Assembly: GCF_001051995.2 (NCBI RefSeq)
Contig: NZ_CP014646.1
Span: 2,852,001-2,916,000 of the forward strand
Reading direction: 5' to 3'
Source of the DNA: Thauera humireducens
Lineage (GTDB): Bacteria; Pseudomonadota; Gammaproteobacteria; Burkholderiales; Rhodocyclaceae
DNA length: 64,000 nucleotides
Numbering within the stretch: position 1 is the stretch's first letter; the number at the start of each line of letters is the position of its first letter. Of this stretch, positions 19,815 through 29,515 are shown piece after piece. Under the pieces are notes generated by a model that saw only the letters and a list, made by a program, of their open reading frames with translations, did no database searches and was not told where the DNA came from. The position numbers were made by a program, and so were the translations under genes.

Positions 19815-19829
19815 ACGGCATCCGATGCA

Positions 19830-20765
19830 TCAACATGGTGCGCGGATGTCGTCGCACGGGGCCTCCACCGGCATCACCGTCACCGCCACCTCGACGGCAT
19901 GCCCGGCCCCACCGAGGATGACGCCGCGCAGCGGACACACGTCGCCGTAGTCGCGCCCCCAGGCCAGCGTGATGTGGCCATCGCCGGGCTGCATGTCGTT
20001 GGTCGGATCGAACTCCACCCAGCCCACGCCGGGACACCACACGCCCACCCAGGCGTGCGAAGCGTCGGCCCCGACCAGCCGCGCCTGCCCCGGTGGCGGC
20101 GCGGTCAGCAGGTAACCCGACACGTAGCGCGCCGCCAGCCCGAGCGAACGCAGGCAGGCGATCATCAGCTGCGAGAAGTCCTGGCACACGCCGCGCCGCG
20201 CGGCGAAGACCTGGGCGACCGGCGTGGCGACGTCGGTCGCGGCCGGATCGAAGCGGAAATCGGCGTGGATGCGCGCAGACAGCGCCGCGCTCGCCTCGAG
20301 CAGCGGACGCTCGGGCGTGAAGCACGGCAGGGCGTAGTCCGCGTAGCGCGCCGCCTCGGCGCCGAGCGCCACGAAGGGCGAGGCGAAGCGGTACTGCCCG
20401 GCGTCGCGCGCCTCGGCCTGCAGCGGCGCATGGCCCGACAGGGCATCGCGCAGATGGTCGCGCGCCGCCTCCCACGGCAGGCTGGCAGCCGGGTCCGGCC
20501 AGTCCGGCGCGAGCACGCCGACGCGGCTGCGCGCCCGCACGCTCAGGCGGTCGTGCGCGGCATAGAGGCTGAAGCAGCTCACCGGATTGCCGAAGAAGTC
20601 CGTCCGCTCGCGCCGCTGCGCCGGCACCGGATCGATCTCCAGCACGTACGACACCAGCCGCTGGCGCAGGCTTTCACGCGGCCGCAGGTGCGCGACCTGC
20701 TGCGACAGCAGCACCGGGCTGGTGTAGCGGTAGGTCGTGTCGTGAAGCAGCTCGTAGAACTGCAT
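19830..20765 (-). CDS. Transglutaminase-like protein (small, 311 residues)
   Basis: Papain-fold transglutaminase-like protein with an N-terminal beta domain (YELLHDTTYRYTSPVLLSQQVAHLRPR) and a core domain carrying the full Cys-His-Asp triad: Cys194 in RGVCQDFSQL, His237 in ASHAWVGVW and Asp253 in EFDPTND. Bacterial members may act as peptidases, amidases or cross-linkers. No signal peptide is visible, so a cytoplasmic role with the ATP-grasp enzymes is likely. Start ATG 20765 gives the family N-terminus; the frame is open another 70 codons upstream but that overlaps the preceding gene. It follows that gene by 16 bp. Confidence 0.88.
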   Translation of the reverse strand: MQFYELLHDTTYRYTSPVLLSQQVAHLRPRESLRQRLVSYVLEIDPVPAQRRERTDFFGNPVSCFSLYAAHDRLSVRARSRVGVLAPDWPDPAASLPWEAARDHLRDALSGHAPLQAEARDAGQYRFASPFVALGAEAARYADYALPCFTPERPLLEASAALSARIHADFRFDPAATDVATPVAQVFAARRGVCQDFSQLMIACLRSLGLAARYVSGYLLTAPPPGQARLVGADASHAWVGVWCPGVGWVEFDPTNDMQPGDGHITLAWGRDYGDVCPLRGVILGGAGHAVEVAVTVMPVEAPCDDIRAPC

Positions 20766-20781
20766 CGCGTCGGCGGGCCGT

Positions 20782-23427
20782 TCAGCGGGAGGCCGTGGCA
20801 TGGCTGCGCGCGTCCAGGTGGGTGAAGTAGCGCTGCGAGAGGACATCCGACAGCGTGTTGCCGGCCGCCCAGATGCGCTGAAGCAGGCCGAAGACCGTGG
20901 CGCAGGCCGCGGCGGCGTGGGTCGCCCGGCCGTCGGCAGCGAGGCCGGCCAGGCAGTCGCAGTCGGCGACGGCATCGAGCTCGCGCATCAGCACGGCCAG
21001 GGGCTCGCCCAGCGCGGCGCCATCGGGCAGGCGCGCCAGGTGGTCGACCAGCGAATCGAGCTGGTAGCGCAAGGCGCGCGGGTTGTCGCCGTCGAACATC
21101 ACCAGCTCCGCGACCGGCCGCGGCGCCAGGCCGCGCGCATGACGGCTGCGGTAGCGGATCTCGCCGTCGGTCACGGCCAGCAGGGCCTCGAGCGCGCCTC
21201 GCTGCGGCACCGCCAGCAGCACCGCCAGCGCCGAAGCGAGGAACTGCAGGCGCTCGATGCGGCGGCCGATCGACAGGAAGCGCCAGCCGGCGTCGCGCGG
21301 CATGCTCTCGATGACGAAGCCCGACAGCGTCACCAGCGACAGCAGCGATTCGTCGAGGCGGTGCATCGCCTCACCCAGGCCGGGCGCCTCGGTCACCGGC
21401 GTCGCAAATCCGGCGAGGCGGTTGTAGATGCGCCAGCTGTCCGGCGACAGGCGGTCGCGCAGTTGCGCGGCCAGCCGCAACACCATGCGCAGGTTGGCGA
21501 CGACGCTGCCGCTGCGCGTGTCGTCGAACAGGGCGCACGCCAGCGCCTGCGCACTTGCGCCGCCTTCGCCACCCTCCGCGTCCTCCGCGCGCTCGCCCGC
21601 CCGCGGCAGCACGCCGCAGCGCCGGCACAGCTCGGCCAACGCGGCCACCGTGGGCGAATCCGCCTGCGCAGCGGCCTCGCCCGCGGCCGGCCCGACGTGG
21701 TCGAGCACGGCCAGCCCGCCGACGCGGCCCAGCGTCTCGCGCCCCAGGCGCGCTGCGCCGTCGGCACGCTCGCTGTAGCGGCCGAGCCAGAAGAAGCTCT
21801 CCGCCACACGGCTGGCCAGTCCCGGTGCCGCGAGGCTACGCTCGCGCAGCGCGATCTGCCCCGGCACCGCGGGGCGCCGGCTTGGTCGCACCGTTTCCGC
21901 CGGGCCACTGAGCACCCACGCATCCTTGCTGCCGCCACCGTGCTGCATCGACACCACGCGCATGTCGGTCTCGGGTGCCACCCGCACCAGGCCGCCCGGC
22001 ATCACGCGAAAACCGTCGGGGCCGACCGCCGCGAACACCCGCAGCCCGATGTTGCGCGCCACCAGGCCCGCGGCCGGTTCGTCCTCAGCCGCCAGCACCG
22101 GCGCCTGCGAGATGTTCACCATCTCCTGCGCGACGAACTCGAACGGACGTGCGGCAATGCGCGCGGCGAGGCCGTCGAGCTCCGCCGCCGGCAGGTCGCG
22201 ACAGAACAGCGGACCGGCGCCCACGGTCGGGTAGGCCGGCTTCACCACCAGCTCCCGCAGGTGCTTCAGCGTGTAGTCGCAAGCGGCCTTCTCGCCGCAC
22301 CACCAGGTCGCGACCGAGGGCATCCTCAGCTTCTGGCCGAGCAGGTGTTCGGCCAGGCGCGGCAGGTAGCCCAGCAGCGCGCCGGTCTCGAGGATGCCGC
22401 TGCCCAGCGCGTTGGCCACCGCGACCTGGCCGGCGCGCACCGCCGCCACCAGGCCGGCCACCCCCAGCGCCGAGTCGTCGCGCAGCTCGAGCGGGTCGCA
22501 CCAGATGTCGTCGACGCGGCGCAGGATGACATGCACCCGGCGCAGGCCCTCGAGCGTGCGCAGGAAGACCTTCTCGTCGCGCACCGTCAGGTCCTGCCCC
22601 TCGACCAGCGGAAAGCCCATCTCGCGCGCCAGGAAGGCGTGCTCGAAATAGGTTTCGTTGTACGGACCGGGCGTCAGCACGACGATCAGCGGGGCATCGC
22701 CGTCCCCGGCCCGGCCCGGCCCCTTCTCCTCTCCTCCATCCTCCGGGGCCAGGGCCGCCAATCCGTCACGGAAGGTCTCGAAGAAGGGCACCAGCGGCTG
22801 CACGCCCGCAGCGCGATACAGCTCGGGCAACGCACGCGCCACCACGCCGCGGTTCTCCAGCGCATAGCCGGCGCCCGACGGGGCCTGGGTGCGGTCGGCC
22901 ACCACCCACCAGCGGCCGTCCGGCGAGCGCGCCAGATCCACCGCATACAGATGCAGGAACAGGTCGCGCGGCGGCCTGGCCCCGACCAGCGGACGCAGGA
23001 ACCCGCTGTGGCCGTAGATCAGCGCCGGCGGGATCAGCCCCTGCTGCAGCAGGTTCTGCTCGCCGTAGAGGTCGGCGAGGATGCGGTTGAACAGCGTCGC
23101 GCGCTGCAGCACCGCCGCCTCGATCTGCGCCCATTCCGCCGCCGGCAGGATGTAGGGCAGCAGGTCGAGTTCCCAGGGCCGCTCGAAGCCGCGCGGATCG
23201 GCATACACGTTGTAGGTGATGCCGTTCTCGTGGATCTGCCGGCGCAGGGCCTCACGCCGCGCCGCGGTCTCGGTCGCCGGCATCGCCGCCAGGCCGTGGA
23301 AGAAATCGCGCCAGTGCGGTCGCAGCACCACCACGCTGCCGATGCGCTGGCACAGCTCGTCGTAGCGATCGGGCCGTGCAGCGTAGTCGGCGAGCAGTTG
23401 GGGCGGGCTGTGCGGCTGGACCTGCAT
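20782..23427 (-). CDS. Circularly permuted ATP-grasp / alpha-E fusion protein
   Basis: 881-residue fusion. Residues 1-505 are a circularly permuted ATP-grasp ligase (ITYNVYADPRG, ADRTQAPSGAGYALENR, LTPGPYNETYFEHAFLAREMG, LVEGQDLTVRDEKVFLRT, ANALGSGILE, VVKPAYPTVGAGPLF, RVMPGGLVRV); about 537-881 are an alpha-E domain (VAESFFWLGRYSERADGAARL and later IGRRIERLQFLASALA). The fusion shows directly that the two separate downstream proteins of the same types work as a pair. The first ATG follows the preceding transglutaminase-DUF2126 gene by six bases, so they are translationally close. Substrates unknown. Confidence 0.9.
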   Translation of the reverse strand: MQVQPHSPPQLLADYAARPDRYDELCQRIGSVVVLRPHWRDFFHGLAAMPATETAARREALRRQIHENGITYNVYADPRGFERPWELDLLPYILPAAEWAQIEAAVLQRATLFNRILADLYGEQNLLQQGLIPPALIYGHSGFLRPLVGARPPRDLFLHLYAVDLARSPDGRWWVVADRTQAPSGAGYALENRGVVARALPELYRAAGVQPLVPFFETFRDGLAALAPEDGGEEKGPGRAGDGDAPLIVVLTPGPYNETYFEHAFLAREMGFPLVEGQDLTVRDEKVFLRTLEGLRRVHVILRRVDDIWCDPLELRDDSALGVAGLVAAVRAGQVAVANALGSGILETGALLGYLPRLAEHLLGQKLRMPSVATWWCGEKAACDYTLKHLRELVVKPAYPTVGAGPLFCRDLPAAELDGLAARIAARPFEFVAQEMVNISQAPVLAAEDEPAAGLVARNIGLRVFAAVGPDGFRVMPGGLVRVAPETDMRVVSMQHGGGSKDAWVLSGPAETVRPSRRPAVPGQIALRERSLAAPGLASRVAESFFWLGRYSERADGAARLGRETLGRVGGLAVLDHVGPAAGEAAAQADSPTVAALAELCRRCGVLPRAGERAEDAEGGEGGASAQALACALFDDTRSGSVVANLRMVLRLAAQLRDRLSPDSWRIYNRLAGFATPVTEAPGLGEAMHRLDESLLSLVTLSGFVIESMPRDAGWRFLSIGRRIERLQFLASALAVLLAVPQRGALEALLAVTDGEIRYRSRHARGLAPRPVAELVMFDGDNPRALRYQLDSLVDHLARLPDGAALGEPLAVLMRELDAVADCDCLAGLAADGRATHAAAACATVFGLLQRIWAAGNTLSDVLSQRYFTHLDARSHATASR

Positions 23428-23433
23428 GCTTCT

Positions 23434-26400
23434 TCAGCCCTGTCGACGCAGGTCGAGCGTGAACGGGAAGTCGGCGTTGCGCTCCGCCGCCACCGGCGCG
23501 ATCCGGCCCGGCGTGTGGCCGGTGGTGGTGAAGCGCGCCAGGCGCCGGCCTTCCGCTTCGTAGGGATTCACCGGGTAGGTCTCGTAGTTGCGCCCGCCCG
23601 GATGCGCCACGTGGTACACGCAGCCGCCCATCGAGCGCTGCATCCAGCCATCGACCAGATCGAACACCAGCGGCGCATGCACACCGATGGTCGGATGCAG
23701 GCAGGACGGCGGCTGCCAGGCGCGGTAGCGCACGCCAGCGACGAACTCGCCCACCGTGCCGGTCGGCTGCAGCGGCACGGCGCGGCCGTTGCAGCTCAGC
23801 ACGTGACGGTCGTCGTTGAGCCCGGACACCTTCACCTGCAGCCGCTCCACCGAGGAGTCGACATAGCGCACCGTGCCGCCGGGCGCACCCTCCTCGCCCA
23901 TCACGTGCCAGGGCTCGAGCGCCATGCGCAGTTCGACGCGCACGCCGCGCGCCGCGAACTCGCCGTACTTCGGGAAGCGGAACTCGAAGTGCGGTGCGAA
24001 CCAGTCGAACTCGAGCGGGTAGCCGAATTCGCGCAACTCGGTGACGACGTCGCGGAAGTCCTCCGCCACCCAGTGCGGCAGCAGGAAGCGGTCGTGCAGC
24101 TCGGTGCCCCAGCGCCGCAGGCGGCCGGGGGCGTAGGGCTGCTGCCAGAAGCGCGCGATCAGCCCGCGCAGCAGCAGTTGCTGGGCGAGGCTCATGCGCG
24201 CATGCGGCGGCATCTCGAAGGCCCGCAGCTCCAGCAGGCCGAGCCGGCCGGTGGCGCTGTCCGGGCTGTAGAGCTTGTCGATGCAGAACTCCGAACGGTG
24301 GGTGTTGCCGCTGGCGTCGATCAGCAGGTTGCGCAGCAGGCGGTCGATGAGCCAGGGCGGCACCGCCTTGCCGATCTCGGGGAACTGCTGGAAGGCGACC
24401 TCCAGTTCGTGCATCGAGTCGTGGCGCGCCTCGTCCACCCGCGGCGCCTGCGAGGTCGGGCCGATGAACAGCCCGGAGAACAGGTAGGACAGGCTGGGGT
24501 GGTTGTGCCAGTAGCTCACCAGGCTGCGCAGCAGGTCGGGCCGGCGCAGGAAGGGTGAGTCGGCCGGCGTGGCGCCGCCGAGCACGAAGTGGTTGCCGCC
24601 ACCGGTGCCGGTGTGGCGGCCGTCGAGCATGAACTTCTCGGTCGACAGCCGCGACTGGTGGGCTTCCTCGTACAGCGTGGTGGTGCGTTCGACGAGTTCG
24701 TCCCAGCTGCCCGCGGGGTGGATGTTGACCTCGATCACGCCTGGGTCCGGCGTGATGCGGAAGTGCTGCAGGCGCGGATCGGACGGCGGCTCGTAGCCTT
24801 CGAGCACCACCGGCAGCTTGAATTCGGCGGCCGTGTCCTCGATGGCGGTGACGATCTCGAGGTAATCCTCCAGCGCCACCGTCGGCGGCATGAAGAGATG
24901 GAGCAGGCCGCCGCGCGGTTCGGCGCACAGCGCGCTGCGGGTGATCCAGGCCGCCGACTCGAAGGGCGCCGGGCGGCGTGCCGGGTCCACAGCTTCGTCG
25001 CGGCTCGCCAGCGCGGCCTCGGCGGCGCCGGTAAGCGGCATGGCGGCCTCGCCCTGCGTGCCATGGAAACCGGCATGCGCGGCGCGACCGGGCGTCCAGC
25101 CGCCACCGTGGGCGGTATAGCCAAGCCCGCTGTCGGCGCCGACGGTCGCCCCTGTCGGCCGCAGCTGCTGGCGCAGTTCGGCATGCGCCGGCAGCGCGGG
25201 GAAGGCCTGGTTGGGGTCGGCGGCATGGATCCACGGGAAATCGCCCTTGCCCACCCAGGGCTGCGAATCCAGCGGCAGGCGGTAGCCGATCGGCGAATCG
25301 CCCGGGATCAGGTACAGGCGTTCGGCACGCAGGAACCACGGACCGCTCTGCCAGCGGCCGGCACCGCCGTGATTGCGCACGATCGGCAGCACATGGCCGA
25401 TGACCTGCTTCAGGCCCCGGTCGAAGACCTTGGTCAGGCGCGCGCGCTCGAGCGGATCGTCGACGCGCGAGTCGTGCGGATCGACGTTGGCCGGCAGCCG
25501 GCGCTCGCGCCACAGGTAGTACCAGGCGTCCTCGAAGGCCGGCATCATCCACTGCGCCTCCACGCCCAGGCGCTCGCCGACGCGGACGAGGAAGCGCGCC
25601 GCCATCGCCTCGTCCACCGCGGTGGCGGAGAGTTCGCGCGCGAACAGGTCCGGATCGCGCCAGATGGGTTCGCCGTCACGGCGCCAGTAGCAGTTCAGCG
25701 ACCAGCGCGGCAGCTGCTCGCCCGGGTACCACTTGCCCTGGCCGAAATGCAGCAGGCCCTGCGGCGCGTAGTGGTCCTTGAGGCGGAACATCAGGTTCTC
25801 GGCCAGCGTGCGCTTGCTCGGCTTGCTGGCATCCCGGTTCTGCGGGTCGAGCGCGTCGCTGTTCCAGGCCGCGCCGTCGCGGTCGTCGAGCGACACGAAG
25901 GTCGGCTCGCCGCCTTGGGTGAGACGTACGTCATTGGCCGTCAGGTCGCCGTCGATGCGGTGGCCCAGCGCCTCGATCGCCGCCCACTGTTCGTCGGTGT
26001 AGGGCTTGGTGACGCGCGGCGCCTCCCACACGCGCTCGACCTTCATGCGGTGCTCGAACGCGCACTCGCACTCATCCGAGAAGCCGGTGACCGGCGCCGC
26101 GGACGAGGGCTCGGGCGTGCACGCCACCGGGATGTGGCCCTCGCCGGCAAAGAGGCCCGAGGTCGGGTCGAGGCCGACCCAGCCTGCACCGGGCAGGTAG
26201 ACCTCGCACCAGGCGTGCAGGTCGGTGAAGTCCACCTCGGTGCCGGAAGGGCCGTCGAGCGACTTCACGTCGGGCGTGAGCTGGATCAGGTAGCCGGACA
26301 CGAAGCGCGCCGCCAGCCCGAGGTGGCGCAGCAGCTGCACCAGCAGCCAGGCCGAGTCGCGGCAGGAGCCGCTCGCCAGCGTCAGCGTCTCTTCCGGGGT

Positions 26401-26910
26401 CTGCACGCCGGGCTCGAGCCGCACCAGGTAGCGGATGTCCTGCTGCAGGCGCTGGTTGAGCGCGACGAGGAAATCGACGCTGGCCTTCGGCTCGCGCGGG
26501 ATGGCTTCGAGGTAGTCGAGGAACTTCGGCCCCAGCGCGGTAGCCGGCGCCTTCAGGCGGTAGGGCGCCAGCTCCACGCTCAGGCCCTCGTCGTAGGCGA
26601 AGGGGATCTTCTCCGCCGCCGGCTCGAGGAAGAAGTCGAAAGGATTGATGACCGACATCTCGGCCACCAGATCCACCTCGATGCGCAATTCGGTGGTCTT
26701 CTCGGGAAAGACCAGGCGCGCGAGGTAGTTCGACTGCGGGTCCTGCTGCCAGTTGATGAAATGCCCGGCGGGCTCGACCTTCAGCGAATAGGCATGGATC
26801 GGCGTGCGGCAATGCGGCGCCGGACGCAGACGCACGACCTGCGGCGACAGGCTGACCGGGCGGTCGTAGCGGTAGTGGGTGACGTGGTTCAGCTTGACGT
26901 GGATGGACAC
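23434..26910 (-). CDS. Transglutaminase-DUF2126 (putative amidoligase) fusion protein
   Basis: About 1158 residues from the GTG at 26910 (GAGG six bases upstream), giving the family N-terminus [20 protein letters not shown]. Residues 1-270 are a transglutaminase-like domain with Cys183 (GSCRDSAW), His232 (DLHAWCEVY) and Asp248 (GLDPTSG). About 290-1150 are the DUF2126 region, which Pfam links to the glutamine-synthetase/carboxylate-amine ligase clan; visible motifs include [68 protein letters not shown] and [26 protein letters not shown]. It is the first gene of the operon. Two ligase types plus two transglutaminase-like domains in one operon imply assembly and trimming of an amide-linked product. 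Confidence 0.88.
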   Translation of the reverse strand: MSIHVKLNHVTHYRYDRPVSLSPQVVRLRPAPHCRTPIHAYSLKVEPAGHFINWQQDPQSNYLARLVFPEKTTELRIEVDLVAEMSVINPFDFFLEPAAEKIPFAYDEGLSVELAPYRLKAPATALGPKFLDYLEAIPREPKASVDFLVALNQRLQQDIRYLVRLEPGVQTPEETLTLASGSCRDSAWLLVQLLRHLGLAARFVSGYLIQLTPDVKSLDGPSGTEVDFTDLHAWCEVYLPGAGWVGLDPTSGLFAGEGHIPVACTPEPSSAAPVTGFSDECECAFEHRMKVERVWEAPRVTKPYTDEQWAAIEALGHRIDGDLTANDVRLTQGGEPTFVSLDDRDGAAWNSDALDPQNRDASKPSKRTLAENLMFRLKDHYAPQGLLHFGQGKWYPGEQLPRWSLNCYWRRDGEPIWRDPDLFARELSATAVDEAMAARFLVRVGERLGVEAQWMMPAFEDAWYYLWRERRLPANVDPHDSRVDDPLERARLTKVFDRGLKQVIGHVLPIVRNHGGAGRWQSGPWFLRAERLYLIPGDSPIGYRLPLDSQPWVGKGDFPWIHAADPNQAFPALPAHAELRQQLRPTGATVGADSGLGYTAHGGGWTPGRAAHAGFHGTQGEAAMPLTGAAEAALASRDEAVDPARRPAPFESAAWITRSALCAEPRGGLLHLFMPPTVALEDYLEIVTAIEDTAAEFKLPVVLEGYEPPSDPRLQHFRITPDPGVIEVNIHPAGSWDELVERTTTLYEEAHQSRLSTEKFMLDGRHTGTGGGNHFVLGGATPADSPFLRRPDLLRSLVSYWHNHPSLSYLFSGLFIGPTSQAPRVDEARHDSMHELEVAFQQFPEIGKAVPPWLIDRLLRNLLIDASGNTHRSEFCIDKLYSPDSATGRLGLLELRAFEMPPHARMSLAQQLLLRGLIARFWQQPYAPGRLRRWGTELHDRFLLPHWVAEDFRDVVTELREFGYPLEFDWFAPHFEFRFPKYGEFAARGVRVELRMALEPWHVMGEEGAPGGTVRYVDSSVERLQVKVSGLNDDRHVLSCNGRAVPLQPTGTVGEFVAGVRYRAWQPPSCLHPTIGVHAPLVFDLVDGWMQRSMGGCVYHVAHPGGRNYETYPVNPYEAEGRRLARFTTTGHTPGRIAPVAAERNADFPFTLDLRRQG

Positions 26911-27205
26911 GAAGGCCTCGCGATGCGCAGATGGGCAATGCCAATCGAACAGCAAGAAGCGTGCGCGGACGACGATGCGCCCCGGCGCCTGCGGAGGGTC
27001 CGCCAGGGCCGACGCCTCGCCCGCGCACATGCACCTCCACGGCGCATCGCGCACCAGCCCGGTGCGGGCTCGCGCCACCCGCATCAAGGAATGCCGCCGC
27101 GGGAACTGGCAGAATCGGGGGGCCTCAGAGAAGGACACTGGCCCGGCCCCAGGACGGGACCGCTTCGCGCCCCCTGTCGGCGCCGCCCGCCGGCGCTCCA
27201 CCCCG
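26911..27205. other. Intergenic region between divergent Anbu operon and vanZ-like gene
   Basis: About 295 bp between divergent starts, where promoters for both directions should lie. I find no convincing -35/-10 pair, riboswitch or palindrome. Confidence 0.4.
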
Positions 27206-28306
27206 ATGACCCGAACCGCACCCGCCTCGCTGCCACGCACCCTCGCCCTCGCCTACGCGCTGCTGATCGCCTACGCCTGCCTGCATCCGCTGACCGGCTG
27301 GCAGGCGAGCGGACTGCCCCTGTTCGACTACCTGATCGCGCCCTGGCCGAAGTACTTCATCCTCGAGGACTTCGTGTTCAACATCCTCGGCTACCTGCCC
27401 TTCGGCTTCCTCGCCGCCGCGGCGATGCCGGCCACATGGCCCGCGTGGCGCGGCATCGCGCTGGCCACCCTGCTCGCGGGCCTGCTCAGCCTCGGGCTCG
27501 AGACCGCACAGAACCTGCTGCCGAGCCGCATCGCCAGCAACCTCGATCTGGGGGGCAACATCCTCGGCGGCCTGCTCGGCGCGCTGCTGGGCGTGCGCTG
27601 GGGACAGGCCTGGTTCGGCGCGCGAGGCTTCTTTCACCGCTGGCGTGCCGAGTGGGTCATCGGCGGGCGCACCGGCGAGGCCGGGCTGATCCTGCTCGGG
27701 CTGTGGCTGCTCGGCCAGCTCAGCGCCACCGACCTGCTGTTTTCCAGCGGCGACCTGCGCAGCCTGCTGGGCATCGCCGCCCCATTGGCCTTCCAGCCCG
27801 AACGCTTCATCGCCTTCGACGCCGCGCTCACCGCAGCCTCGATCCTCGCCGTCGGCCTGTTCGCGCGCTGCATGATGCGCGGGCGCAATCCGCTGCCGAT
27901 CGTGCTGTTGCTGGCGCTGGGCATCGGCGCCAAGTCGCTGGCGACCGCCACCTTCTTCGAACCCGGCACGCCCCTGGCCTGGCTCACGCCGGGTGCCGAA
28001 CGCGGTCTGGTGATCGGCGGCGCCCTGCTCACGCTGACGCTGCTGCTGCCACGCCTGCTGCAGCACGCGCTGGCGGGCACCGCGCTGCTGGTGGCGACGG
28101 CCCTGGTCAACCTGATGCCCGAGAATCCCTACCTGGCCTACAACCAGCGCCTGGCCCAGTACAGCAACATCCTCAACTTCCACGGCCTGACCGAACTCGT
28201 CGACAGCCTGTGGCCCTTCGTCGCGCTGGCCTACCTGTCGGCGCTCGGCCTGTGGCGCGGCGAACACCTGACCGCCCGGGCGGGGCAGGCCCGCCGCGGC
28301 CTATAA
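27206..28306 (+). CDS. VanZ-like family membrane protein
   Basis: 366-residue integral membrane protein. The N-terminal third is VanZ-like: LALAYALLIAYACLHPLTGW, then EDFVFNILGYLPFGFLAAAA and a LLSLGLETAQNLLPSRIASNLDLGGNILGGLLGALLG motif region (the conserved E-x-x-Q and N-x-x-G pattern). The rest adds about six more membrane helices not seen in short VanZ proteins. VanZ gives low-level teicoplanin resistance in enterococci, but the role of proteobacterial homologues is unknown. It is separated by 63 bp from the ferredoxin gene downstream. Confidence 0.8.
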   Translation: MTRTAPASLPRTLALAYALLIAYACLHPLTGWQASGLPLFDYLIAPWPKYFILEDFVFNILGYLPFGFLAAAAMPATWPAWRGIALATLLAGLLSLGLETAQNLLPSRIASNLDLGGNILGGLLGALLGVRWGQAWFGARGFFHRWRAEWVIGGRTGEAGLILLGLWLLGQLSATDLLFSSGDLRSLLGIAAPLAFQPERFIAFDAALTAASILAVGLFARCMMRGRNPLPIVLLLALGIGAKSLATATFFEPGTPLAWLTPGAERGLVIGGALLTLTLLLPRLLQHALAGTALLVATALVNLMPENPYLAYNQRLAQYSNILNFHGLTELVDSLWPFVALAYLSALGLWRGEHLTARAGQARRGL

Positions 28307-28368
28307 TCCGCTCCACTTCCCGGTGCGCCGCGCGGCGCACCCGAACCGCTGCGAGACACCGAGACCCC

Positions 28369-28692
28369 ATGAGCTACTTCAAACACCACGTCTTCTTCTG
28401 CTGCAACCAGCGCGCCGCCGGCGAAACCTGTTGCAACGACCACCAGGCCAGCGAACTGCAGACCTACGCCAAGGAGCGCACCGCCGCGCTCGGCCTGAAG
28501 GGCAAGGGCAGCGTGCGGGTGAACAAGGCCGGCTGCCTGGGCCGCTGCGACGAAGGCCCGGTGCTGGTCGTCTACCCGGACAACGTCTGGTACACCTACG
28601 TCGACAAGGAAGACATCGACGACATCATCGACAACCATCTGGTGCATGGCCGCGTCGTCGAGCGCCTGCGCCTGCCGGAGGACGCTGCATGA
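28369..28692 (+). CDS. Thioredoxin-fold [2Fe-2S] ferredoxin
   Basis: 107-residue protein of the thioredoxin-like ferredoxin family. The cluster ligands are visible as Cys-rich FFCCNQRAAGETCC near the N-terminus and CLGRCDEGPVLVVYPDNVWYT around residue 55; GYVxxDIxxIIxxHL-like helix (DKEDIDDIIDNHLVHGRVV) ends the domain. Such proteins carry a [2Fe-2S] cluster and act as small electron carriers or scaffold proteins. The stop overlaps the start of the downstream hydrolase (ATGA), so the two are coupled, but the redox partner is unknown. Confidence 0.88.
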   Translation: MSYFKHHVFFCCNQRAAGETCCNDHQASELQTYAKERTAALGLKGKGSVRVNKAGCLGRCDEGPVLVVYPDNVWYTYVDKEDIDDIIDNHLVHGRVVERLRLPEDAA

Positions 28693-29354
28693 GCCGCCCG
28701 CTGCCCACCGAATCCGCCCTGCTGCGCGGCCCCGAAGGCCAGATCGAGGTGCTGATCGACGCCCCGGAGACGGTCCGCGGCATCGCCCTGGTCTGCCATC
28801 CGCACCCGCTGTTCGGCGGCGCCAACACCAACAAGGTGGCGCACACGCTCGCGCGCAGCTTCCGCGACCTGGGCTTCGCCGCGATCCGGCCGAACTTCCG
28901 CGGCGTGGGCCAGAGCGACGGCACGCACGACGAAGGCGTCGGCGAGACCGAGGACATGCTGTCGGTGCTGAGCTGGGCGCAGTCGCGCTGGGGCAGCCTG
29001 CCGCTGGCGCTGGGCGGCTTCTCCTTCGGCAGCTACGTGCTGACGCGCGTCGCCAACCGCCTCGCCGACGGCATCGCGCCGCCACGCCAGCTGATCCTGG
29101 TGGGCATGGCGGCCGGCGAGACCACCGGCAGCGGGCGCCGCTACGAAACGCCGACGGCGCCGGCCAACATCCCGACCCTGGTCATCCACGGCGAGAACGA
29201 CGAGACCGTGGCGCTGGCCAACGTGCTCGACTGGGCGCGGCCGCAGGAGCTGCCCGTCACCGTGGTGCCCGGCGCCGACCACTTCTTCCACGGCAAGCTG
29301 CACGTGATCCGCGACGTGATCGCGCGCAACGTCAGCCGCGCCGACGCGGGCTGA
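28689..29354 (+). CDS. Alpha/beta hydrolase (dienelactone hydrolase-like)
   Basis: 221-residue cytoplasmic alpha/beta hydrolase of the small COG2945 type. The nucleophile elbow is GGFSFGSYV (Ser near residue 117), the acid is in HGENDETV and the catalytic His in GADHFFHGKL; the oxyanion region is CHPHPLFGGANTNKV. The short length without a cap domain fits this family; the natural ester is unknown. The ATG overlaps the ferredoxin stop. Confidence 0.88.
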   Translation: MSRPLPTESALLRGPEGQIEVLIDAPETVRGIALVCHPHPLFGGANTNKVAHTLARSFRDLGFAAIRPNFRGVGQSDGTHDEGVGETEDMLSVLSWAQSRWGSLPLALGGFSFGSYVLTRVANRLADGIAPPRQLILVGMAAGETTGSGRRYETPTAPANIPTLVIHGENDETVALANVLDWARPQELPVTVVPGADHFFHGKLHVIRDVIARNVSRADAG

Positions 29355-29515
29355 ACGCGGCGCTCAGAACCCGAGGCGGGGCTCGCCCGCGACCAGCGCC
29401 TCGCCCGCCACCGGCGCGCCAAGACACATCCCCCCGCCTCTCTGCAACAATAGCCGTGCGCCCGGCGGCGATGGGCTCACGCCGCGCGACCACCCCGTCC
29501 AAGGAGACTCGCCCC

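Noticed and set aside
20800..24558. Plus-strand open frame of 1252 codons
   Set aside because: Antisense shadow of the ATP-grasp/alpha-E and DUF2126 genes; no recognisable domain, typical of very GC-rich DNA.
27206..28306. VanZ-like gene as a glycopeptide-resistance gene
   Set aside because: Only the membrane-protein family resemblance exists; there is no van cluster and the host is Gram-negative, so a resistance role is not supported.
24589..28692. Plus-strand open frame of 1367 codons across the Anbu operon start
   Set aside because: It lies opposite TG-DUF2126 and continues through the vanZ-like gene in another frame; composition is Arg/Ala/Gln-rich noise with no motif. The real genes explain the region.
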